Positions 46,041 to 55,841 of a DNA stretch of 64,000 nucleotides are shown here, one piece after another. Every line of letters begins with the position of its first letter. Position 1 is the first letter of the stretch. The notes under the pieces are model-generated. The model saw only the letters and a program-made list of their open reading frames with translations. It searched no databases and was not told the DNA's origin. Position numbers and translations under genes: made by a program. This DNA is from Smallanthus sonchifolius. Lineage: Eukaryota; Streptophyta; Magnoliopsida; Asterales; Asteraceae. The stretch is from positions 248,001-312,000 of the forward strand of contig JAKNSE010000038.1 of NCBI GenBank assembly GCA_023525975.1. The letters are read 5' to 3'.

Positions 46041-46394
46041 CCAAGGTCACCACATGTTTCTCTCATTTGCAATTCTAGAGAGAGAAAACCGTAGAGAGAG
46101 AAAGTGTCGGAATCGCACAAGATTGCACCCGCTCGTGTCTCTTGCACTCGTGAGAAGAACCTCCGGATCAGAAGCTCGATTCAGGTAACGATCCGACCTA
46201 AATCTGAGTTTTTAGTTCGTTTTTGGGTTTTTCGGGTTTTGGGTGAAAAGACAAGGTTTGAACGGATGAATCTGATAAATAATCATAGATTTGAGATCCC
46301 TAAGGGAAAACGAACGTTTTGAATGCAAAGGGGTTCGGGATCTTGACATGATCAGACCGAATGCGAAAGTTAGGGTTTTTCACGAAGAACAGGT

Positions 46395-46552
46395 CGTGCG
46401 CACTTGCTAAGTGCGCACGGAGCAGGTCCTGCGCACTTGCTAAGTGCGCAGGAGGAGGGACCTGCGCACTTGCTAAGTGCGCAGGAGGCAGGGTCTGCGC
46501 ACTTGCTAAGTGCGCAGGCAGCAGAGTCTGCGCACTTGCTAAGTGCGCAGAC
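46395..46552. repeat. Five-unit palindrome array, exact 33-bp period
   Basis: Core GCGCACTTGCTAAGTGCGC, identical in all five units, cores starting every 33 bases. Flanking bases differ between units but stay complementary: CG...CG in unit 1, CC...GG in units 2 and 3, GTC...GAC in unit 5; unit 4 has one G-T type pair. Stems of 10 to 12 pairs around a GCT loop. Confidence 0.93.
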
Positions 46553-47019
46553 ATCAGAACTGATGAAGTAAAGTTAGTATGTTTAGAAGGGTTAAACCGT
46601 TAGAGTCGGTAATGGTCTGATGTGTATGTAACTACTCAATTCAGATCGTACGTGAAGTCGTTGGACCTTCGTTTAGGACAACCGAGACTAGCTTATAAGG
46701 TGAGTTCTAGAAGCCCTCTTTTAAATGTTTTTATATAATGTTTTCGGGCTGGTGTGTACACGTATGAAATGTTGTTTTATAAAATGATGTTTATGAAACT
46801 ACGTTTACGAAAGGAAATGATTTGGAACGAAGGGTTTATGGAAAGAAAGTTTATGAACGGAATGTTTACGAACGAATGTTATAAAGAAATGGTTTAATGA
46901 AAAAGTAAAGGGTTTTGAAAGTGAAGGAAAGGTTTTATGAAAAGAAAACAAAAAGGGGCAAAGGTTTTAAAGAAGTCATTACAAATATAATCTGTCGAAT
47001 GAATGGAATTGACGAATGA

Positions 47020-47345
47020 AGTCTGGGAATGTGATTCCCAGCCTTGTGGTAGATTATGGACAGCGAGCCATAGTTACCACAAGAACAACATGGGCAATGT
47101 CTCTGTGGCATGTCAATGGTTTTGATGTTGTACAACTGGTAAAGGGAGTAACGACGGTTACTCGGGTGATGACGATCATCCTAAGTGAACGAGGTAATGG
47201 GAAATCAATGACGGCGATACGTAACGATTGATTTCCAAAGGAAAGATGCATGTTGGGCAATGACGGCGATACGTAACGGTTGACCCCACGTAGTGTATGG
47301 TTGTGGCAATGACGGCGATACGTAACGGTTGCCCACAACATTAAA
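47020..47345. repeat. Hairpin string with constant loop in solo LTR B
   Basis: Consecutive inverted repeats: GGGAAT/ATTCCC (47025-47039), CTTGTGGTA/TACCACAAG with inner ATGG/CCAT (47043-47083), GTTGTACAAC (47127-47136), GTAAC/GTTAC (47148-47161), then three units with loop GACGGCGATACGTAACG: arms GGAAATCAAT/ATTGATTTCC (47200-47236), an imperfect TTGGGCAA/TTGACCCCA (about 47252-47288), and GTTGTGGCAA/TTGCCCACAAC (47300-47339). Confidence 0.9.
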
Positions 47346-47840
47346 GGTTCCTACGGGGACATAGAGACGCGTAACGATACAGATTTAGATAATAATGTAT
47401 GACTTAAATGAATGTTAATGTTTTAAACAAATGATTGTGTTTAAATATGCGAAGGTTTACGAATGAAAGGCCCTGTTTTCTTATATGAATGTTAAACCCT
47501 ATTGAATGTTTGAATGATGAACCATTTCTTAAAACGAACGAAAACTAGAACTCACCAGCGTAGCTGACGTTTTTAAGTGTACACATTCAGGTTAAGGCAG
47601 GTTCTGAGGATGGACGGTGATGCTTGGCTAGAGATGAAGAGTTACCCGACTGCTTTTGAAGACTGGCATCCCGTTATGTTTAGTTATGATGTAATTATGT
47701 TTACGCTTCCGCATGTATGAATAATGATTAAGTTATGTTTAAATGAAAATTTCCGCTGCGTTATCTGATATTCATGTTTAAGAACTGCTTGTGAATGAGT
47801 AAATCCAATAAGTGAGGCCTCCCGGGTTTGGGGCCTTACA

Positions 47841-49830
47841 GATTGATACCATATCTAAGCTGCCCCCGCCGACTTCCGTGAATTCTATTCGTAGCTTCCT
47901 TGGTCACGCGGGCTTTTACAAACGCTTTATTAAAGATTTTTCTTAGATTGCCCGACCGATGACCCAGCTCCTTGAGAAGGAAGCCCAGTTCGTATTCTCT
48001 GACGAATGCCTTAGTGCATTCAATTTGTTAAAGGAGAAGTTGGTGAATGCCCCTATCATGGTAGCTCCTGATTGGAAGTTGCCATTTGAGATTATGTGTG
48101 ACGTGAGCGACTTCGCTGTTTGGGCGGTCTTAGGACAGAGGAGAGAGAAGCAGTTCCACCCGATTTATTATGCGAGCAAGACGCTCAATGACGCACAGGA
48201 GCACTACACCACAACGGAGAAAGAGCTCCTAGCCGTTGTCTTCGCTTTCGATAAATTCCGGTCTTATCTCGTCCTATCAAAGACCATTGTATTCACTGAC
48301 CATGCAGCTCTTCGGCACCTGTTCAGCAAACAGGATGCCAAACCCCGACTGATCCGGTGGGTTTTGCTGCTTCAGGAGTTCGACATTGAGATCCGCGATA
48401 AGAAGGGCGCGGAGAATGTCGCAGCGGACCACTTATCCCGTCTTGAGTGCTCAGCTTCATCTGAACTGGTGGGGTCATCCATAAATGACAATTTTCCCCA
48501 CGAGTTTCTCATGCACATACAGACACAGGATGAGGAGTGTCCATGGTTTGCTGATTTTGCAAACTTTCTTGCTAGTGGGATTGTGATTAAGGGCTTAACG
48601 CATCAGCAGAAGCGAAAGTTCTTTGCGGATGTGAAGCACTATCTTTGGGAGGATCCCTATTTGTTTCGAGTCGGGGCTGATCAGATCGTGCGCAGGTGTG
48701 TGTTTGGAGACGAGGCACGTCAGGTGCTTAGACACTGCCACGAGGGCCCGACAGGTGGACACCATGGAGCTACCTTGACCGCGAAGAAGGTCTTTGACGC
48801 CGGTTTCTTCTGGCCTACCATCTTCCGGGACGCTCATGAGATGATCCGAGCTTGTGATGCTTGCCAGAGGGCGAGCAACATTTCGTCGAGGAATGAGATG
48901 CCCCAGAACAGCATCCAGATTTGTGAGATTTTTGATGTCTGGGGTATTGACTTTATGGGACCTTTCCCAGCTTCTCGTGGCAACCGGTATATCCTAGTCT
49001 CTGTTGACTATGTTTCTAAGTGGGCCGAGGCTCAAGCCTTGCCTACTAATGATGCTAGGGTGGTTGTTCAATTTCTGAAGAAGTTGTTCTCTCGCTTTGG
49101 TGCCCCCAAAGCCCTTATCAGTGACCGTGGGACCCACTTCTGCAACACCCAGTTGGAGAAGGCTCTATCACGATATGGTGTGAACCATAGATTCTCCACA
49201 GCCTACCATCCACAGACCAGTGGACAGGTAGAGGTCACAAACCGGGGCATAAAGCGGATTCTAGAGAAGACGGTTGGTCAGAACCGTAAGGATTGGTCGG
49301 ATAGGTTAGATGATGCACTTTGGGCCTTCCGGACTGCGTATAAGACGCCTATTGGTACCACACCATTTAAGTTGATCTATGGGAAGGCGTGTCATCTTCC
49401 GGTGGAGTTAGAGCACAAGGCTTATTGGGCGTTGAAGGCGGTGAATCTTGACTTGGTGAGCGCGGGAGAGAACCGGTTCACTCAGATTCATGAGCTTGAT
49501 GAGTTGAGGAATCAAGCCTATGCAAACTCCACGATCTACAAGGAGCGCACTAAGAGTTTACATGACCGACGCTTGAAGGACAAGAAGGAATTCCGAGTGG
49601 GTGGTCGTGTGTTGCTTTACAACTCTAGGTTGCGATTGTTTCCCGGGAAGTTGAAATCCCGATGGACGGGTCCCTACACGATTAGGGAGGTGTTTCCTTA
49701 TGGGACCGTCGAGATTGAGCACGAAGATGGGAGGATCTTCAAGGTCAACGGTCATCGTCTTAAACCATACATTGACGGACCGGTTGACACGGCATTGGAG
49801 GTAGTTGACCTCCACCCCAAGGACAAATGA
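47841..49830 (+). CDS. Element 2 RNase H and integrase (downstream half of pol)
   Basis: The pol frame resumes directly after solo LTR B. An in-frame TAG at 47944-47946 (after KDFS) precedes the long open frame from 47959. RNase H: CDVSDFAVWAVLGQ (Gly to Trp change likely at the third position of AVG), TTTEKELLAVVFAFDKF, FTDHAALRHLF. Integrase: zinc finger CHEGPTGGHHG to CDACQ at about 48735-48862; catalytic Asp in WGIDFMGPF (about 48950), Asp in ISDRGTHF (about 49119), Glu in GQVEVTNR (about 49225). The C-terminal part has WTGPYTIREVFPYGTVEI. Ends at TGA 49828-49830. Confidence 0.92.
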
Positions 49831-50389
49831 ATTCGGGGGCTTGAGTCTAGCTAACGACTCGTTAATAAACTTAGCCTGTTTCGGTATCATCTTTGGTAAC
49901 ACTTCTTAGATTTTGTTTCTATGTTTATTTTCCTATTTTTATTTATTTATTTATTTTTTTTAGGATTTTACCGTTTATTTTTGAGTTTAGGTGTTCGGAA
50001 CGTGTTTGGATCAAGGAGACTTGAGTGGTTGATTGGAATATCACAGGTATGTCTTCTGAATTTTTAGAAATTTTAGTTTGGAAGAATCGCAGTCGGGTTT
50101 AGTACAAGCTGCAATAAAAAATCAGGGTTTTCTATCTGCTGGGCAAGAGACACGGTCGTGCCTTCCTACAGGCGCGATCGTGCCTATAACCCTAGGCGCG
50201 GTCGTGCCTAAGCATTTGGCGCGGTCGTGCCTTAGTAATTGGGGGCCGGTTTAAATTAGTTTTCAAACGGCAGTCTCTTCAAAAACAAAAAAAAATAAAC
50301 ACCCATCCCCAGCAGAGCGAAACCCCTCCCACTCGGCGATTTTCCTCCCGTCACCATTTCCGGTCTACTCCTTCATTTCTTCGATCTAA
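49831..50389 (+). other. Spacer before ORF3 with dyads and probable leader
   Basis: Four GGCGCGGTCGTGCC-type dyads lie at 50148-50235, then GGTTTAAATTAG (about 50249) and a CT-rich stretch (50300-50389) that looks like an untranslated leader. This repeats the LTR order: dyads, TATTTAAA-like box, leader. No ORF. Confidence 0.55.
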
Positions 50390-50860
50390 GGTACGCCCCG
50401 AGCCCCCTATTCTCTCTATTTTCGTAATTAAAAACCTAGTTTTCTTCCTTTTTGTTTTGATTTTGTCGATTTATAGATGTTTAAGGCTTTAAATACATAG
50501 AACTAGGTCCTACTTGCTTCCTGGGTTGGTTATGTATGAAAGCCCCTTCATAAAACGTGTCTAATTGATGAAATTTGAAACTGGAAAACCCTAAAATGGG
50601 TTGAGCACGGTCGCGCTCATGACCAGGCGCGGTCGTGCTCGGCTTTTAAAATCCCAGGAAAGCTTGATTTGGTCAGGCGCGGCTGTGCCTCTGTCGAGCG
50701 CGGTCGTGCCTCTTGAATTTGGCCTTAGCGCGGTCGTGCCTCGCACCTGGCGCGACCGTGTCTGTCGAGATATTGTGCCCGTGGTCGGCCGCAGCGCGAC
50801 CGTGGGCTCAGATTTTGGCCTTGGCGCGGTTGTGCCCCTTCCCATGCGCGACCGTGCCCC
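50148..50860. repeat. Internal clusters of GCGCGGTCGTGCC-type dyads
   Basis: About 13 copies in two groups, 50148-50235 and 50600-50860, of the motif found in the LTRs, here mostly with GCGCG/CGTGC arms, in both orientations (GGCGCGGTCGTGCC, GGCGCGACCGTGTC, TGCGCGACCGTGCC). Confidence 0.88.
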
Positions 50861-50940
50861 TTCATAATTAGGTCAGAAACTTCATAACTTTAGTTTAGCG
50901 TCTTCATAACTGTTGTGATTTTAATTTTGTTGTCGTGCAG
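50390..50940 (+). other. Putative 5'UTR intron of ORF3
   Basis: Begins at AAG/GTACGC, ends TTTTGTTGTCGTGCAG immediately before ATGGCAGG of ORF3, about 550 bases. Donor, pyrimidine tract and acceptor are canonical, but splicing is a prediction. Confidence 0.5.
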
Positions 50941-52254
50941 ATGGCAGGCAACAGGGATCACCCATACTTGGAGTTCGATCTCAACGAGCACGAGTACGAG
51001 GCTCGTCTGGATGTTCTGTGGCCCCGCCGAGGCCGGATTTTAGCTGCTCGTCGTTTGGAGCCGGCCGCCATAGATGCCATTGGTCAGAGGGACCGATGGG
51101 ACGATCTTGTCACCGCCCCCTGGCGCCGTTTGTTCAGGTTCCATGCTATCCAGTATATAGAGCTTGTGATGGAGTTTTTCTCCACATATGAGTTCGATTA
51201 TCCTTGCTTAGACCTAGAACAGCCCGAGACGATTAGGTTTAGGTTAGGTGGGGAGTGGCGAGTGATGTTGGTTGCCCGGTTTGGGAGATTGTTAGGATTG
51301 TACACGAGACAGGAGCTCCAGACTGAGATATTCACTGAGGGTATCACCGAGTTCCCGACAGAGGAGGATAAGGACCAGTTCTGGCATGAGTTTGGTTTTG
51401 GGATTTACGATCCGAGTTTGACCAAGGCTTCGAGCCTTCGGGATCCGCTACACCGTGTTCTTCATCGCTGCATTGTTTATTCCATATCTGGGCGAGGGCA
51501 GGGAGAGACGGTAGTGAATTTGAGGGAGTTATTCTATCTGTTTTGCCTTGTACGCCCGCGCACTTGCAATCTTGCGCACTCTATCGCGGGGTACTTGGTG
51601 AACAGCTCGGGGCGCGATGTTACCAGCGCCATCTGTGGAGGTTACTTTGTGACCAAGTTGGCGAGGCACTTTCAGCTGCTGACCGACGATTTGATAGGGG
51701 ACCTGACCCCTGTGGCCGAGACCGTCGTGATGACCGTGCAGACACTCAGAAACATGCACGTAGCTCGTCGAGGCGCAGGAGGGATTAGATTGGTTGACAG
51801 ATGGGGACGGGTATGGGATCCAGACCGTCCGGGCCCCGATCCAGATGTTGTCCAGGCCGAGGCCGAGGCTATTGCCGCCGCCCATCAGGCACACGCAGCT
51901 CAGCAGGACCAGGAGCACCACGAGCATCATGTCGAGGATCCAGTTGTTCCGCCTCCTCCTCCACCTCCTTCGCCTCCACCACCACCTCCGGTGACCGTCT
52001 CCCATGATTTATTCATGCGCTACTGGGCCTGGCAGTATGAGGTCCAGTGCGCCGCTGCTGCTGCTGGCGGGGCACCATACGTGGTTCCCCTCCCGTTCTT
52101 TATGCAGCCAGGGCAGCAGCCCGATTAGCATCAGCCACCACCATCACCGCAGCATCAGCCATCTCCACCACCACATCATCAGTCACCACCACCCGGAGGA
52201 GATGGAGCAGAGGGTGCCGGCCTTGCTCTTGAGGATTTTGAGATGGAGGAGTAG
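50941..52254 (+). CDS. Element 2 ORF3, post-integrase Athila-type additional ORF
   Basis: Start chosen at 50941, directly after the predicted acceptor; an ATG six bases upstream is in frame. 395 codons to TAG 52126-52128, then 41 more open codons in frame to TAG 52252-52254. The globular part (residues about 1-290) has alternating hydrophobic blocks such as FHAIQYIELVMEFFSTYEFD and RVMLVARFGRLLGLYTRQEL, resembling the ORF found in Athila elements (ATHILA ORF-1 type), then an Ala/Gln/His-rich segment, a polyproline run (about 338-355), and a His/Gln/Pro-rich acidic tail. No signal peptide or membrane segment seen, so the label env would not be supported. Function unknown. The family match is from general resemblance and should be tested. 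Confidence 0.75.
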
Positions 52255-54043
52255 TGCCCTCCACTGTTTTGGTATCACCTTTTGTGAGTTGTACTTTTGT
52301 TGTATTGTACAAACTCTTGTATCGCGCTACGGCGTTTATGTTGTACTTTTGTTTCCTTGTACTTTTGTTTTCTTGTACTTTTGTTTCCATGTACTGTTGT
52401 ATATATTTGTGTTTATATTTTGGCTTGATGTTACTGATCTGTGTTTGATGTTAGTCTTGATTAGATCTTGGAATTGTGGAACTACATGGAACTACGTGGA
52501 ACGTCATTGTTGTGGGTTGGATTTTTGCGTGTGCCATGATCGACACGAGGGAAGTCTCAGTTATCCCTTCACACTCCATTTTGCTTTGCATGTTTTTGTA
52601 TACATTGTGGGCAATGTATGTTTCTAAGTGTGGGGTTGGGTGTTTATTCTTTGCTTTACATTATTTTTTGTTGTACATTGAGGGCAATGTACAATTCTAA
52701 GTGTAGGGTGGGAATGTATTCGCGCGTTGTTTGTCCTCTTAGCATTTTATCGATTCATTTTTTACAAAATATTCTTTCATATTTTTTATTGGCACTAAAT
52801 TAAAAGTTAACCGTTTAGCATTCACAATTTTTAGTAAATAATAGAGGTTTGATTTTTCGAAAGCAATTGAGATAGAAATTCCATTGAGTCAAACCCAATT
52901 TTTTGTGATAACCATGAGTTTTAGTGTGCTAAACGAATGAAGTGCGTGTAACCTTTTGCTTACACCCATTCCCTTCCGTTTCCGTGAGTTTATTTTTGAC
53001 CCTTGATAGCTTTAGACATTATTTGCTCTCGTTTTTGCGGATTTGAGTGTGCCGGATGTTTCATGCTTGTTAGAACTTGCTTTTAGTATACACTTCGAAA
53101 TCATGAACATAAATATCGCATAAAAATGATTGAGGCATTAGGATAAACCACTATGTTAGCCTTTTATCTTTGTTTTCCCCTACCCGAACACATCCACTAG
53201 TTAACCATGTTGAGCCTATCCCATGTTCTTCTTTTATTACCCACATTACACCGTCATTAAGCCTTCATTAGCCTTTTCATTTATTTATTCTATTTTTCAC
53301 CCGTGTTAGAAATCCGGTCGGCTAATGTTAATTTTGTAGCTTTTATTTTGTTGTAATATTTAAATTCTCGAGAAGTTTTTAGCTAAGGAAAGATGCATAT
53401 TTACTTAGTTCCCTTCAAAAGAAAAGAAATAGTAAAAAAAAAAAAAAAATTGGTGAAATATAGTCGATTAGAGCAATTTTGTGAGCAAAGATGGAAAGAA
53501 TTCGGTTGTTAGCTCTTACCTATATACGGAAGTATTAGTTAGTTTATTTTTCATATTAGAAGTGTTTTAGTTTTTGAATTAGCATAACCGCCGGGTTTTT
53601 AGCCATTTAGCCACTTTTAAATTCCATTTCCTTACCCTTAACCATTGCCAAGTTACAACCCGTTTAAAGCCCTCTTGATTTGTGCTTTGTTTCATGTTAG
53701 TTGATAGAGATTTGATCTTTTAGCAAGCTTATGATTTATGCATGTTAATTGTCTTGGCATTTGAGTGTTCTTTACATACACCATTACTTGTATGATCATA
53801 TATATTCCCGAGTGTGTGTGAACATTGTGAGAAGCATAAAGTTGCATGCTAATGATTTCCTAGGCATATTCATTTGCCCATTCGGTTGTCACTTCATTGG
53901 GTTCATTGGGTTTCATTTAGTTAATTTTGCATTTCTTGTCAAACCTTTATAAATTATTAATGCTTACGGTTTTCCGAATTGATCCATAGTGTCATTGGAA
54001 GTTTTGTTTTATTTTGATTTATTGCTTGAGGACAAGCAATGTT
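52255..54043 (+). other. Element 2 noncoding 3' region
   Basis: About 1.8 kb without a gene. GTACTTTTGTTT is tandemly repeated at 52340-52400. Two AAGTGTGGGG/AAGTGTAGGG blocks, each after a GGGCAATGTA motif, lie at 52606-52640 and 52680-52712; a third such block is the functional-position purine tract. An A-run lies at about 53435-53450. Confidence 0.7.
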
Positions 54044-54059
54044 CAAGTGTGGGGTTGTT
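54044..54059 (+). other. Element 2 polypurine tract
   Basis: AAGTGTGGGGTTGTT, directly before the 3' LTR. Element 1 has the equivalent AAGTGTGGGGTATTA. Confidence 0.8.
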
Positions 54060-55836
54060 TGATGTGTTAGTATTTACACATCTTTTTGGCACAAAACTTC
54101 GCTCATTTAACGATCAATTCTTGGTTATATTCAACGTTTAGGCACTTATTTGCTTCATTTCCTGTTTTGTAGGTTTTTGTGAAGCTTATGAACAAACAAG
54201 AAGATTCCAGGATAAAAAGTGAAGTTTTTAGGGTTTCTGTGATGAAGGCACGGTCGTGTCCCTAATTGGCACGGTCGTGCCTAACTTGCAAACCCTAAGC
54301 ACGGTCGTGCCCCGTACATGGCACGACCGCGCCAAGCCAAAAGGCAAGGCACAACCGTGCCCTGCCTCCACACGGTCGCGGGAACACCCGTGAGTCTGAC
54401 ACCTCGAAGCAAGAGACCCAATGGAAGCTCCGGATCGGTCAACCCTCTGTCACACGGTCGCGGCAAAGACCTAGACGCGACCGCGCCTTTGCACTTGGCA
54501 CGGTCGTGCCCTCTCTCTTTGCACGGTCGTGCCTCCCCTTTTCTATTTAAACAGAACTTAAACTCTCATTCAGACGTGAAGCAACCAAGGGAGAAAGTCT
54601 ACTGTTCCAGCTCGTATTTCTCTTGTTCCAGCCATATTTCAAGATTCTTGGAGAGGATACAACGTCAAGAGGATCACCATACATCAACAACAACATCTAG
54701 GCTTGGAGGAGTGGTTTGATTCTTGTTTTCATATCATGTTTCACACTATTTTTCCCTGCTTATTTGTAATTTTGGTGCTCATGATGAGCTAAAACTCTTG
54801 TTCACTTTGGTTTAGATGAAGTTTAGATACATTTGACAACATTCATGGATTATTGGCAATTATTGTGTTAATGTTATGACAATCGTATGATTATTCTTTG
54901 ATGAAATTATGTATTCAAGTATTTTGAGTTGTTTACAAGACTTGTATTTGTGTATGCCATATTATGTTGGAAAACTTGTGGTTTATGCTTATATTCATGG
55001 ATTGGTGTATGTAATTATACTAGTTTATGGCATTTGACTAGGAATGGTGAATGAAGTCTTGTTTGTGAGTCATTATATTTGCATGTGTATCCTTATGCTT
55101 ATGTTTGGAAAGACAAAGTATTTGTTATGATGTTTCATGCTTAGTCTTATGCTTATCTAGGAATTGTTGACACATTCTCCTAATTTATATAACCTTTGTA
55201 TGAATATTGTATGTTGAAGAAATGCATATTGTTGTCTAATTTAATCAACTTGAGGTGGGTAGTGTGTTGTTCATATTATCTTTCCAACTAGCTGTTGGAT
55301 TAGTATACCTTAATCGGAAGCTAGTTCAATCTTTATAAACATTGACATGATTGTTAAACACGTGAGCTTCATTGTATGATTTTAGGTGGTTGGTTTGTAT
55401 AATTCATGCTAGCTTTCCGAATGGTCATTTGATTAGATATCTTTGACGAGAATTTAGTCAATTTATGTTTCGTGTATTTGCCATGTTTCTATGAGTGTAT
55501 TGAATGTATTCTAGATGGATTCGACACCGAAGTGATATTTTCTCCTTAATTGTTTTACTTGTGATCTTAGTTTAGTTTATATAATTGCATGTTAGTTAAT
55601 TAAAACAAACCCTTCAAAACGTCTTTTACCCATACTTGATTGAATTTTAGTCCCGGTTTATTATCGCATTCCACCGTGACAACGGATTGATATCCGGTTC
55701 TTACCTTTACTATATTACTCTCCGACGGGTACACTTGCCCGATGTGTGTGTGATTAGTCTTTGGTGAAAACCCTTTTTAAAACCAATTGTGTAAAAAATC
55801 TTTATTAAAATATATATATATAGTTTCAACACATCA
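54060..55836 (+). repeat. Element 2 3' LTR
   Basis: 1777 bases, about 1 percent different from the 5' LTR by eye. The dyad cluster is at 54246-54532 and the TATA-like box at 54544-54551. Confidence 0.95.
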
Positions 55837-55841
55837 ATAAT

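Larger units (their letters stand above)
45935..47840 (+). mobile_element. Solo LTR B (TGTAACATCCC type) inserted in element 2 pol
   Basis: 1906 bases, TGTAACATCCC to GGGGCCTTACA, flanked by GATTG at 45930-45934 and 47841-47845. No internal region. TATA box CTATAAATAG at 46031-46040. A five-unit palindrome array at 46395-46552 and a hairpin-rich tract at 47020-47345. It is the newest event in this nest, since it lies in the youngest element. Confidence 0.96.
40300..55836 (+). mobile_element. Element 2: full-length Athila-like LTR retrotransposon with post-integrase ORF
   Basis: LTRs 40300-42074 and 54060-55836 (TGATGTG to CACATCA). Target duplication ATAAT at 40295-40299 and 55837-55841, inside the element 1 LTR. 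tRNA-Asp primer site at 42081-42098, gag-protease-reverse transcriptase-RNase H-integrase in one frame, a third ORF, and a purine tract at 54044-54059. By eye the LTRs differ at about 20 to 25 places in 1775, so it is young. It is broken by TAG codons in gag-pol and ORF3 and by solo LTR B in pol. Confidence 0.96.

Noticed and set aside
46395..46552. CRISPR-like look of the 33-bp-period array
   Set aside because: The repeats are palindromes in a plant LTR, the linkers are 12 bases and covary with the repeat edges, and there are no cas genes.
50591..50867. ORFs on both strands before ORF3
   Set aside because: They arise from the GCGCGGTCGTGCC dyads in the predicted intron.
51529..52005. 158-codon minus-strand ORF
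   Set aside because: Shadow of ORF3; its low-complexity arginine-rich part is the complement of the polyproline codons.
50941..52254. Calling ORF3 an envelope gene because it follows integrase
   Set aside because: No signal peptide, membrane segment or other envelope feature can be seen.
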